DNA from: Nymphaea colorata
Taxonomy: Eukaryota; Streptophyta; Magnoliopsida; Nymphaeales; Nymphaeaceae
Reading direction: 5' to 3'
Length of the DNA stretch: 53,503 nucleotides
Assembly: GCF_008831285.2 (NCBI RefSeq)
Contig: NW_022204992.1
Coordinates: 1 to 53,503 of the forward strand
This document shows, one piece after another, positions 35,219-47,054 of this stretch. The first letter of the stretch is position 1. Each line of letters begins with the position of its first letter. Below the pieces are notes generated by a model that ran no database searches, had not been told where the DNA came from, and saw only the letters and a program-made list of their open reading frames with translations. Both the position numbers and the translations under genes were made by a program.

Positions 35219-36074
35219 ATGTTTCGCATCCTAACCTAGGACGATTCTTCCCTCCACCTCCTCGAGCCGGAGTACCTTTCCAGCAACGGGTCCCTGCTGG
35301 CTTCCCCCGCCCAAATCCAGCCCATCATCGAAATGGTCCGCTCCATCACCTACGAATATTTTCACAATGAAATTCCAGTTCTCGCCAAAAAAGTGAAAAC
35401 CTTTGCCACGGAAGCACTGCCATGAACTTCTCAGTGGATCTCTACAGAGAGATCATGACATACATACGCAAACAGACCGAAATTATCACCTTTTACCAAG
35501 ATTACATGACCAGCATCAATAGGGAAATCGAGTTTCAGGATATCGCAGCCAGTACGGAAAATAGCGGGACAGATGCAGAGGAAAGAGTGAAGGTTTTTTA
35601 GCAGGCCATTCAACAGAGAAGCAGTATTAGAGAAAATGTAGGAGATTTATAGTTGCAAATATAGAGTCGGCTGGATGGCAAGGCGGAGACTACCACAGAA
35701 AAGACCGAAAAGACTATGCAGTCAGAGATCATAGAAACAGATAATACCACCCTGTAAGAAAATCCTTTCAACAAATTTACATAATTCTTCAAGAATAGCA
35801 TACAGCTTTCTGTATCCAAACCCAACGATAAGGGACAAAAGAAGCTAAACGATTCATCGATGTAATTGAAGGCCTTCGAGAAGAAGGGAGGAAGCGTTTT
35901 GTAGAACAATTTTTAGACTCTTCTGAGAGGGTAAATTGAGACGATTTGAAGCGAGAAGCACTGACGATTAAAAACGAGGGAAAGCATTGGGAAATCCAAC
36001 AATTCAAATATAATCGGTTGATCAAGGATGGTCTTATGAATGGGAAATTGAAGAATAGGAAGAAGAAGAAATGA
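35219..36074 (+). CDS. Helical charged protein, unknown
   Basis: About 285 residues. The N-terminus is MFRILTEDDSSLHLLEPEYL; a helical part follows (IIEMVRSITYEYFHNEIPVL), then LYREIMTYIRKQTEI and a Lys/Glu-rich end KLKNRKKKK before TGA 36072-36074. Two single-base deletions (after CTGCC near 35,422 and in GATTTG near 35,944) are required, and the length is then divisible by three. Many TAA/TAG codons as Glu. No membrane span or known domain. Confidence 0.55.
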
Positions 36075-36239
36075 TCATCCCGCTTATTACTACTTATACT
36101 CGCGCTTAAGATTATCCATGGATATATATATGATGCTTTCCAGTTTTAGTCTGGGATATAGCATAAGGTTAGTACCGTAATTATTCAGAAACCTTCCAAC
36201 TTAAATACCTTCTTAATAAGAAATTAAAAATTATTTAAA

Positions 36240-36652
36240 ATGTACGACCAAAACATCGGTAAACACTGCTCCTAATCCACCTGTCGCCAAAAAGACTGGC
36301 TGCCAGTCAAGTGCAAATACTGTTCCAAGATCTTCTGCGCCGACCACAGCTCAATCGAGTCCCACAAATGCCCCCAATACGAAAAGTAATACAAAAAGGT
36401 TACGTCTGCCCCCTCTGCAACAAGACCCTCTCCCTCAATCCCTCCCTAACCGTCGAGTAGAATTTCAGCATCCACGAGGCCCTCGATTGCCAGAGAGACT
36501 TCCAGAAGAATTTCCACGTCCAACCGACCTGCACAGGCACCCACTGCCACGCCAAACTCACAGAACTCAACTCCTACCTCTGCGGGAAGTGCCAGCATAA
36601 GGTCTGCCTCAAACACCGGATGCCCGAAGACCACCGCTGCAGAGTCAAATGA
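36240..36652 (+). CDS. AN1-type zinc-finger protein (ZFAND2-like)
   Basis: About 136 residues with two AN1-like fingers. The first reads C-S-E-S-T-C, then LPVKCKYCSKIFCADH and SHKCP. The second begins CPLCNKTL and continues CTGTHCHAKL, YLCGKCQHKVCLKH and EDHRCRV. The C/H spacing (C-x-x-C, F/V-C-x-x-H, H-x-C) is that of AN1 fingers as in ZFAND2/AIRAP proteins, which link the proteasome or p97 to protein stress (family knowledge). One base is missing near 36,397 in AAAAAGGT; with it the length closes at 137 codons including TGA 36650-36652. Confidence 0.8.
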
Positions 36653-36882
36653 TCAATTCTCTTATTTACTTCTCTAACCGTTTGTAGTATATCAGAACTG
36701 CATGAATATATACATGGGAAAGGAAGGGCGAACAAAAAGGAGAAAGGCAAATACAACAATAAGATATAAGTAATAACTGTGAGAGATGGGAAGTGTATAA
36801 GTGCATAGGAGGCAACTTCCCAGCTGTATATAGATTTGGGATAAGTTAATAAGATGGTGGGTGAGGCCCCAAAAAAGCATTA

Positions 36883-38678
36883 ATGTACGACTTCAAGAAA
36901 AAACCGTCCAAAACCTACGACCAGCAAGCCCTCATAGACAAGTTAAACTCCACGAGTATCATTTGCTGACGGTCGAAGACGAGCTTGATTACGCACCCCC
37001 GAGGGATAAGGAACAACATTACTACTCGTGCCGCAGGATAGTGAAAGGAATGGCAGCGCTGCTGATGTTGAGAAGTGAACAATTTTTTTAGCATTGCAGA
37101 TGCAGGAAAATATGGAGGATGGCGACTCCAAGGAGAAAGACGCAATCGATTAGAACAGAGCCCCCAAGTTCAGACTCAGGGCCTGTCTCGAAAGCTGCCT
37201 CGAGGTATTCTCACGAAATCGTATCTAATCTTCACGTAACTTCCCAAAACTCCCTCAAAAGGTAACGCTCCTCGTGGGTTATTGGGAAACCTTCAAAGAG
37301 ACTATCCTAATGGTCCTCAAGCGGATCAGTCTCGCCTCCACCTCATAGCAAAAGATCATCCTCATGAACGGATGGTACCTGGATACGTGCAAATTGCTAG
37401 ATGTTTGCCTGATCTACGGAGAGAAGTACAGAAGCGCGGTGGTGGGGCTGTGAGGAATGTGTTTGCAAAAGGAGAGGAACTGGATGATTTCCAGAAAGAT
37501 TATCAAAGGTTTTGGAGCTTATATACCTAAGGCTGAAAGAGCTCTGCGAGGAGTACGAAGGATTTGCAGGGATAGACTTCGCCAGGCTGCAGGAAAGCAA
37601 CCAGCTCTACCAAAACTTCCACAACGCTGAGTCCACGCTGACGAAATCGCTCCTCAAGACTCTCTTCTCCACCTACGACCTCATCAAGAACCTGTAAGCT
37701 ATCGTTTAGTACTTTCCCTCCAGATGCAAAGTGCAGCTTCTGCAGCAGATCCTGGTCTATAAGCGGTTCATCATGATCTACAACAAGTTGAGATTCTACG
37801 ATGAAAGCTAGTGGAGGTTCGGAGCAAGAGAGAGCCTCTTCCGGCCCTTCATCAACCAGTTGAAAAGGGCAATGGTGAGCTTTGTCGGCAATTCCCTAGC
37901 CAAGATCTCCAGATTGATCAAAGAATTGCCCCCGCAGAGCTCGCACAGGATGGATCTCAAGAGAACCTTTGCCAATTTCTGGCATTTCACGCTCATTGTC
38001 CCAGCGGTGTCCTATGACATAGGGAAAACCAGACCAGAATAGCAAAGGCATCATACCATGGAAGGGAACTGGGAATCATGGTGATTAAATAAAAGGGAAA
38101 GGAGATTTTCCTCACCCAAACCATTGAGCAATTCAACAAGAAAGCCATATCTTCACTGCTATCACCAAGGCACTGGATATCAATAGGGAGATGGGGATTG
38201 GAGAAGAGGAAGAGCGATTTGGACAAGATGGAGAAGTGGAAATTGCCTTCATTTTCCCAGTTTCTCAAAAATATCGGAGATCTTCCCTCCATAGCCCCAT
38301 CCCTTTCCATCCCGCCATAGAAGGATCTAAAATAATACAACGACTAGCCAACGACAGACTAGGAGGATCTTTAGCAACAAACCTACCCAATCTTGATTCC
38401 TGCTAGGCAAGTTTTTCTCCTAAATCTTCTAAACGTAGGAATAGACGGAAGAGATAACCCAGGACAAGGCCGATAGGACCCAGGACAAGACCGATAGGAC
38501 AGCCATCGAAAAGACCGCCATCCTGAAGCGTAAGGACGACGCACAGGCCCTGCTTGACTAGATGGAACTCAGCTCCATCGGATGCAATAGCCGACACTAC
38601 TGCAGCCAGGCAATGAGCGACTCACTCGTGCAGGATGACAGTTTGGAATCAGTTGAAGCCATGCTCTCCATCTCATGA
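36883..38678 (+). CDS. Helical protein, unknown
   Basis: Begins MYDFKKKPSKTYDQQALIDKL, then (after a shift near 36,942) LHEYHLLTVEDELDYAPPRD. The middle (37,100-38,050) is all-helical and protein-like: LLVGYWETFKETILMVLKRI, GWYLDTCKLLDVCLIYG, LIYLRLKELCEEYEGF, KVQLLQQILVYKRFIMIYN. The C-terminus has a short repeat ITQDKADRTQDKTDRT and ends at TGA 38676-38678. An unresolved intron or shift lies around 37,205-37,260, with others near 37,450, 37,515, 38,070 and 38,430. No family recognised. It might be a trafficking or cytoskeletal subunit, but nothing proves this. Confidence 0.5.
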
Positions 38679-38826
38679 TATGATCCCCATCCATACCCCC
38701 ATCTATACCCAACGCCCATCCCATCTATATCCTCCTCCCAATAATCCCCATTTAATCTTGCTATCATATCTAAGTATTTAGCTTGATATATGATTCGAAT
38801 CCAATAATAGTTTTTTGATCACCAAA

Positions 38827-40261
38827 ATGATAAAATCGATGATTGTTGCCCTGCTGCTCCTGGCTGCGGTGCAATCGCTGTACACCTCCTCCTTCTGGGA
38901 GAAGAAGGGAATCAACGTGCGAGACCAACTACTCGACGACGAAAACACACAGGCCGTCTATCTACAGACCTCTTGCACTGATGTTGATCTTAGTGTTCCA
39001 CCGTACAGCCACAACGGCGTGGTGATGAGCGGCTACCTGAACGTCAACAAGGCCGGTTCAGGTCTCGGCTTTATTTTCTACGGTAAGGAGGGAGCCAGCA
39101 AGGCCACGCTCAAGAACTTCCCCACCATCATCTGGCTCAACGGCGGCCCCGGCTCCTCCAGCCAGCTCGGCAACTTCATGGAACTCGGACCCCACTTCGT
39201 CAGGCCCGCCGCCATGGCCCCCTACGAGATCGTCAAGAACAACTACACCTGGGTCAAGGAGTACAACGTCATCTTCGTTGATCAGCCAGTGGGTACCGGC
39301 CTCTCCTATGCCGACCCGCAGCACCCAAGCCCCTACTGCAAGAACATGACCGACGTTGCCAACGATTTCTACTACGCCCTCAAGGAACTTTACCAGAACC
39401 CCAACGGATGCTTTAACAAGTCGGAATCACCGGAGCGCATCCCCTCTTCGTGTTCGGAGAGAGCTATGCCGGAAAGTATGCTCCCGCCATCGGACAAAAG
39501 ATCAAGTATGAGGAAACAGAAAATAAAGGATTTTTGACCGGACTTAAGGGAGTTGCTATTGGTGATGGGTTCACTCATCCTTATCACATCCTGACCCAAG
39601 TGGGTGAATACGCCTTCAACCTGGGCCTAATCGACTACCAATAGCGTTCAACAATCTAGCACGTGATCCTCAACGCAACCTACCAGGAGCGCTTCCGACA
39701 GTGGGTGGACCTCCACGACACCTTCGACCTCGCCCTCGACCTCATCGTCAACATGAGCGGAGGAGTCAACGTCTACGACATCACCAAGTACAGGGAATAC
39801 CCCGTCGAACTCATCGCCTCCTTCCTCGAAAGCCCAGACAACAAGAAGAGGTTCGCCCTCAACGATGGAGTCACCTTCGGAAAACAGAGCGGCAACGTCT
39901 ATGAAGCCCTCTACGCAGATTTCATGTACCAGTATGTACACCTGGTCGAAATGCTCCTCGAAGCCAAGGTCAACGTCCTCATCTATAACGGCCAGAACGA
40001 TCTGATCGTCGAAACCCCAGGAACCTTCAAGTGGGTGGAGATGCTGCACTACGCCAAGGCCGACGAGTTCAGGTAACCATTCATCTATTCAGAGACACTC
40101 TGCTTCAGCCTTGGAAGGTGAAGGACAAGGTGGCGGGTTTCTACAAGATCGTCGGCAATCTGGAGTTGAGGACTGTGAACGACGCTGGACATTTGGTGCC
40201 GATGGACCAGGGCGAGAACTCCCTGGAGATGGTGAAGAGCTTCGTGAAGAGGTCACTGTGA
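38827..40261 (+). CDS. Serine carboxypeptidase (peptidase S10)
   Basis: A lysosomal or secreted exopeptidase removing C-terminal residues. Signal peptide MIKSMIVALLLLAAVQSLY. Family motifs in order: IIWLNGGPGSSSQLGNF (oxyanion region), VIFVDQPVGTGLSYAD, FVFGESYAGKYAP with the catalytic Ser (codon 39462-39464), YNGQNDLIV with the Asp (39999-40001), and NDAGHLVPMDQ with the His (40190-40192). A 20-nt intron at 40073-40092 lies before the last exon. One base is missing near 39,420; with it the protein is 471 residues, in the normal family range. TAG codons give Glu at DYQERSTIEH. All three catalytic residues are present. Confidence 0.93.
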
Positions 40262-40484
40262 TTAGCATGATTTGGATGGCACTCGGATGTCATATCTATG
40301 GATTGGATGGATGGTATGATAAATGGTGGGATGGGGTGATGGATAGATAGTTGTATCAGATGGTAGTGCAATATGATGAGATGCTTGAGTATAATTTGGT
40401 TTTCATACAAATGACTGCAACCCTCACCCAAGTGATATTCAAAATATTATAATTGTCAGTCTATATAAACATAATATTCCCAAT

Positions 40485-42617
40485 ATGAAAAGCGAAGGAA
40501 ACATCAAAGTCTTCTGCAGGTTCCGCCCCTTCAACTCCGCATAAATGGCCAACAATCCCACCCTCCTCCACCGCATCTCCAAAGGCACCCACCTCGCCAT
40601 CAAGGACACCAAGAGCGAAGCAGTCTTCCTCTACGATCACGTCTTCGACCTCACCAGCACACAAGAATAAGTCTTCGAAAAAGTAGGAGAACCCGTCCTC
40701 AACAACATCCTCGACGGATTCCACGGCACCATTATGGCCTATGGACAAACCAGCTCAGGAAAGACACACACCATGCAAGGATACGAGGCCAGCGATAGCG
40801 GACGAGGCATCATGCCCAGAATGGTACTCGTGAGTCTATCCAGATATAACGTCTGTTCCTAGCAATCTAAAAATCCCCCGAGAACATCGAGTTCAAGCTG
40901 AAGCTTTCATCTTTTAACTGTATTGCTAGAAGATCCGAGACCTGCTGGACGTGTCGAAGAGCGACCTTTCGATCCGCGAGGGCAAGCAGGGCTACTACAT
41001 ATAGAATCTAACCGAGAGGTATGTGACCGAGGAGGAGAGCTGAGAGGGTGATTGCGCAGGGACAGAGGAATAGGATCACCTGCGCCACCAAGATGAACGA
41101 ACATTCCTCACGCTCGCATCTCATATACAGTTAGTACTGTCGCAAACCGCTCTACCAGACGGCCCTCCAAGACCAGCAGACTTTTCCTGATCGATCTGGC
41201 CGGTTCTGAAAAATCTCAAAGACGGGTGCTGAGGGTAAGGTCTTGGAGGAGGCAAAGAAGATCAACCTCAGCTTGACCAACCTGGGCAACGTAATCAAGG
41301 CCCTATCCGAGCGCAAGGGACAGGGCCACGTCCCATACCGCAACTCCAAGCTAACCAAGATCCTCCGGAGTCTCTCGGAGGCAACTCCAAGACAACTCTG
41401 ATCGTCACTTGTTCCCCCCATTAAATGCACCTCGCAGAAACCATCTCCACCCTTCGCTTCGGCTAGAACGCGCAGAAGGTGAAAAACAAACCGAAGATCA
41501 ATCGCGAACTGACCGTGCAGGAACTGATAAAGATCAAAGAGAAATTGGAGGAGAGATTGGCGAGAAAGATACACGGATCAAATGCCTAGAGAATTATATT
41601 AAGGGTACGCTCAAAGCGGAATTACCGGCATTTATGAACGTTAAGGAATAGGAAGTACAGTAATAGTAAGAAAAATAGACGCATAGCATAAGCGAAAAAT
41701 AGAAGTAATAAATTTCCACCCAAAACGACAACCTTAATAACGACGACATTGAATCCCTTTCCCCTTCCACCCCCATCCCCCTCTTCCAAATCCTCCCAAT
41801 AATCCCTTCTAAAAATCTCCTAACTATAATAGCAATTAAAATCCAGCAGTGACTAATTCTAGCAGCGAATCAAGATCCTCTAGCTGTAGCTCTCCTGCAG
41901 CCAATCGCAGCTAAAATCCTAGATGGACAAGTACTACCACCTCAAGCGAGAGTACCACGACCTCAGAGACCACCTCACCTCCATCCTCACCGAAAACATA
42001 GAACTCAAGGACCAACTCGAAGACAAACAGAGGAGACTCATCCTCAGCGATAAGTCACTCACCACCAACGCCTACCTCATCAAAATGGTATACGCATAGA
42101 TCTTGGGAAACCTAGACGCCGAAACGCAGAAAAAGATAGAATAGGCCGTGAAAGAGTCACACTGGTACCAAAGGACAGTCCAAGAGGGAACGAGCTGCAT
42201 CGAATACTGGCAGGCCGAGAAGGAAAGGTTGAACCACCAACTGCAGGAAGCAGCCAGCGAAAGCCAATCCTTCGAATCGCAGGCGGAGGAGACCCGCAGG
42301 AGGGAGGAGAGCAGGGCGCAGAAGGACAACGAGAAGATCATGGAGCTCTAGCGCAAGGTCGGCCTCATCTTTGACGAGTACAACGCCATGATGAGCCTGC
42401 AAACCCACTGGAAGGCCGATGCCAATTGTACGAGTAACTCTTGGGTACTAGACGCAACCTGAGGAAGAAGGACGAGGAAATCGCCAGACTGCAGAAGGAG
42501 ATGGACAGACTGGAGGACAATTTGGAGGGGATCAACGCCTACGACTACATGGACGATGTGGTATCGGTCAAGAGCAGATTGGTGAAACCGCTCAGAGGAG
42601 GATTGTATAATCGATGA
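40485..42617 (+). CDS. Kinesin-1 heavy chain-like motor
   Basis: Plus-end microtubule motor. N-terminal motor: [14 protein letters not shown] (the final Glu is TAA, 40542-40544), P-loop [31 protein letters not shown], switch [10 protein letters not shown], switch [21 protein letters not shown] and ETISTLRFG, followed by the neck [12 protein letters not shown] coiled-coil stalk follows. The tail ends [14 protein letters not shown], the counterpart of the I-A-K-P autoinhibitory motif that marks kinesin-1. A 20-nt intron lies at 40824-40843. The motor shows several single-base lesions (near 40,910, 41,040, 41,210 and 41,365) plus ambiguous joins near 41,130 and 42,430; most are one missing base in a short run. 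Motif completeness argues for a working gene with sequence errors. Confidence 0.88.
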
Positions 42618-42842
42618 TGGGATTGATGTACAAGGAGGATAGATATATGCGTCACCATCATAGTATACTTAAACACAAAAAATATAAAAAGTATTAATGG
42701 GAATAGGATAAAATATCCTTCTTGTTTGATCTTTTACACTGCAGTTCTATCCCAAGCCATCCCACCATCCCCATCCCATCCCTATCCCATCCTCACCCCC
42801 AAAAGATTATTTATATGTATGTATGATATGAGTAGGTATGAA

Positions 42843-43902
<1,060 letters not shown>

Positions 43903-44630
43903 TATAATATTCTAAACGAATCGAAAAAGATGCGCCACTTGCCAACCTTCCCTCCTCGGGAACCGCAAGACTTACCCTGCAATCGCAGAGATTGCCCAGG
44001 GAGGGCCAGAAGAGCAGATTTTTTATGGATGAGCAGAGGGATACGCAGGAATGAACAGGGTTGGGCTATTATTTTCGCCATGAAATTATCCAAAGTAACA
44101 GGTCTCACATACAGAGGGATGAATCCCTGAATACTTGTGGGCATACTTGCATCTTTTTATAGTTGGAACATTATCATTTTTTAAGTGATAACTTCATTCT
44201 TCTATTTCCGAAGTTAGAATATTTTCAAGGATATGAAAGAAGGGCCTATCCAAAAAGACCCCCGCGGGGGATTTTAAGAGGATGGGGAAGGGGGAACTAG
44301 TTTGGAAGAAATAGACTCCCATTTTTAATATAATTCGATGGGAGAAAGTTATAATAATCCCTGTGGGATGCAAACAAATATACCTCTCCAGGAACCGAGA
44401 TATGGAATCACCAGCTAAGAATGCATAAGCTCATCTTTTGCCTTTTACCAGTAAAATCATCCTTCTGGAGCTTTTCAGATTTTTGAGTTAAACGTTTTTA
44501 GCATTTTGCTCAAACCATCACATACCCCCCATCTCATCCCCTCTTTCCCAAATATCTCCACGCTCACGCTAAATAATCCCAAACCTTTCAGCCCCTTTCC
44601 CGCAATGCTTTGGTATATAAAATATCCAGA
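43903..44630. other. 728-bp gap, no secure gene
   Basis: Between the PKA start and the end of the secreted-protein gene. A plus-strand open frame 44233-44673 begins MKEGPIQKDPRGGFEEDGE and keeps a plausible composition for ~80 codons, but it runs into the neighbouring gene on the other strand and is probably chance. A 12-bp perfect palindrome of five C, GC and five G lies at 44259-44270. No tRNA seen. Confidence 0.45.
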
Positions 44631-44882
44631 TCAAAACTCCTTTTCATGTCGAGCAAGACGGTATCGTCTATGACTGGTTAGGGCATGCTGCGGTTGCGCT
44701 GCGGGTGCGGGCGTGAGCAACTTGATCAAGTTATTCCTGGTGGCCTGCACCTAATCGGGCAGCAGGGCCTGCCACTCCCCACTCAGAAGAGGCCCCAGCG
44801 AACTGTCGTCGATATCCCCCAGACTCAGCCCGCAGAGGACCGAGACGGAGAAGAGAAGAAGAACCAGCAAGGATTTCATCAT
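44631..44882 (-). CDS. Short secreted protein, 83 aa
   Basis: An intact 83-codon frame. The N-terminus MMKSLLVLLLFSVSVLCG is a classic signal peptide, followed by LSLGDIDDSSLGPLL, an acidic mature start, then PDEVQATRNN (Glu = TAG) and a Pro/Ala/Gln and basic tail. The mature part would be ~65 residues with no cysteine besides that in the signal, so it is unlike disulfide-rich ciliate pheromones. Function unknown. Short frames are easy to mistake, but the signal peptide plus TGA stop make it likely. Confidence 0.55.
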
Positions 44883-45029
44883 TAATAATATATGCAGGAA
44901 CTCAAATTTAATTTATTTATTGCGCAGAATAAAAAGAACAATAAACGTACCACCGGACAAATCCACGAGCCAACACACAGACAATACAATGCACGCATTA
45001 TACACACCGTAATCATGATTACTGCTGGC

Positions 45030-46877
45030 TCACTTTTCCTTCTCCTCTTCCTCCAAGGCCTAGAATCCCTGCTTGGCATACTCCGCACTAATCCAATAGG
45101 CCAATCCTTCAGCATCCCCCTCCAGCCTGCCAGCATCTTCTCGTAGACCTATGGCAAATCCAAGACGTCTCGAATGCAGTACTCGCGGTAGTCTGGGTCG
45201 ATGGGCCTCTTGCAGAAGAAGGAGAAATCCCCTTCGACCACATCTTGTGGTACTTGTCCTTGTTCTTGTTTATACCGTGCGAGGCCTAGTAACGCTGGAA
45301 GATCTCGTTTAGACCCGGAGTACGCACGCTCGCGCATTGCGATATCACCTGCTTCGCTGCGCCCAACAAACGCTATTGCTCCTTCTTGATATCAGTACCC
45401 TCTTTGCCACCCAGTTCGGCCTCCTTCCAGAGTTTCTAATAGGCCTGCAGTTGGCCAATCAGCGTCTCTGTGGCACTGGTATCGAAGACATTGACGATGC
45501 AGGTCTCCAGCATCTAGTGCAGGCCGATAGAGTCGTGCCTGCAATCGTGGAAGATCTTAACGATATTCTCATCCACCATTACGTTCCTGAGCACCTTCCT
45601 CGCCAGCCAGAAGGCCTAGAAATCTCCCAGCTCGTTCATGTGCCAAATATCGATGAGGAAGGTATTGCGTCCGTTGTTCAGTTGCACCATTTCCACGAAG
45701 CCGCCCCTCCTCAACCGCCCCTCAAGGTCGACCCCGAGGATGGAGCTGTTGAGTATGTGGGGTGCGCATTTGGCCAAGGTCTAAAAGCTATAGATATCGT
45801 AAGATTCCCCCTCGGCTAGCGGCTCAGCATCGGATATGGGGATGGTGAGGAGTTATTCCGCAGGGTAGGCCTTCTGGAGGTTGCACTTGCAGGGCGTAGG
45901 TTGATCTGGAGGGGATTTTGGGGTTGTGGATGAGCTGGTGCATGGGGAAGGAGAGGAAGGCGTATCCCTGGAGGGCGAGGTGGGGACGGGCCTGGTTTAT
46001 CAGGTTGCCGTTATTGTTCTTCAAGGATTTGCTGGCGTGCTGGAAGACCTCCGTCCACTATACCAATCTTTTGGGGATTTCCTCGGAGATGAACTTGGCA
46101 GCCACCTATACCACGTTTTCTACGGAACATTACACCGCCATCTTGGCGCCTGTTATCTTCAGACTCTACTATATGAACTCCCTCAGTGTCACTCTCAATT
46201 ACTTGAGGATCTGGCTGATCGGAGGTATCCCCTACGGCATTTGGGCAGTATATATCTTCTTCTTCAGCACTGCCTCATCCACCTACCCATCTCCAAGCAT
46301 TTACGTTATTATCGTTTTGTAGGTCGACAAAATGACCTCCATGGGGGCTTTCCGGACTAGCAAGTTTTGCTTCTATCTGGTGGTGCGGTAGTATCGACTG
46401 TGGGGCGGGTTGTCGCAGAGGTAACTGGCGATTTGGTTGAACCTGAGGTCGGCCATGAGTATCTTGTTGAAGCCGACCCTGTTGAACTCTCGGTGGAGGA
46501 AGGATTAGGTGAGGGGTACCCCTGGGTAGGTGGCCTCGAGGAGCTGCATGAAATCGTCATAGAGTTGCCGATGCATGGCGTCCCTCACCATGGACCTGGT
46601 GGGTTTTTCTGCGTTGAGTTGGTGGAGGGGAATATCTTCTCCTGCTGGTACTCGTAGAGGACGATGAAGTTGGGCGGCTGCTTGATGGTGTTGGGCTGCA
46701 GCTTGTCCTTTGATTTGTGGTAATCGTATACTATCTCCTCGCCCTACACGTAGGGAGTGTAGTCAAGGTCCCACACTCCGTGGCGAAGGGACACTACTTG
46801 GCGGGGAACACGCACAGACCGCGCAGGTAGAACCTGCAAAAGGATTTCTTGGGATTGGGAATAGGCTTGTCCCACAT
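45030..46877 (-). CDS. CCCH zinc finger fused to 3'-5' exonuclease domain (EXD1-like)
   Basis: From ATG 46877. The N-terminus holds a C3H finger, CRFYLRGLCVFPAKECPFA, whose final His appears only if one C is restored in GCCACGG near 46,780 (C-x7-C-x6-C-x3-H). A ~300-residue helical region follows. The C-terminal half is a DEDDy 3'-5' exonuclease: ILGVDLEGRLRRGG with the D-x-E pair, IVKIFHDCRHDSIGLHE with the second Asp, NVFDTSA, and YCIRDVLDLPEVYEKML with the last acidic residue and Tyr region. Such enzymes trim RNA ends; the CCCH finger suggests RNA binding. Shifts occur near 46,590, 45,840, 45,245 and 45,125. TAG/TAA glutamates fall in helices. End TGA at 45030-45032. Confidence 0.75.
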
Positions 46878-47054
46878 TATTGGGTATTGTTATTAATCTT
46901 TTACTAAGGAAGAGAGCATATTTTATGGGGTAGCAATAGAGGGCGGATAAGAGTCAGGGAATATAATAACCCATATGTGTTTGCAATAACCAATGATCAT
47001 TTTCTTCCCTCTGCAGATTTGCAATGAAAAATAAGTAGTAATTTATCAGGTCAT

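Noticed and set aside
38780-38830. T-loop-like GATTCGAATCC as a tRNA
   Set aside because: No acceptor stem or D-loop at the right distance; it lies just upstream of the carboxypeptidase start.
40900-41400. Euplotes-style programmed frameshifting
   Set aside because: The shifts are mostly -1 deletions at varied short homopolymers, with no shared slippery sequence and no stop codon at the shift. The rate also differs between genes without pattern. Sequence error is the simpler explanation.
43940-44010. U1-like ACTTACCCTG sequence as a snRNA gene
   Set aside because: Only the short 5'-like string matches; the following stem-loops and an Sm site are not visible.
44233-44673. Plus-strand frame starting MKEGPIQKD
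   Set aside because: The first ~80 codons look acceptable, but it loses protein character and overlaps the 3' end of the secreted-protein gene. Kept only as a note in the gap entry.
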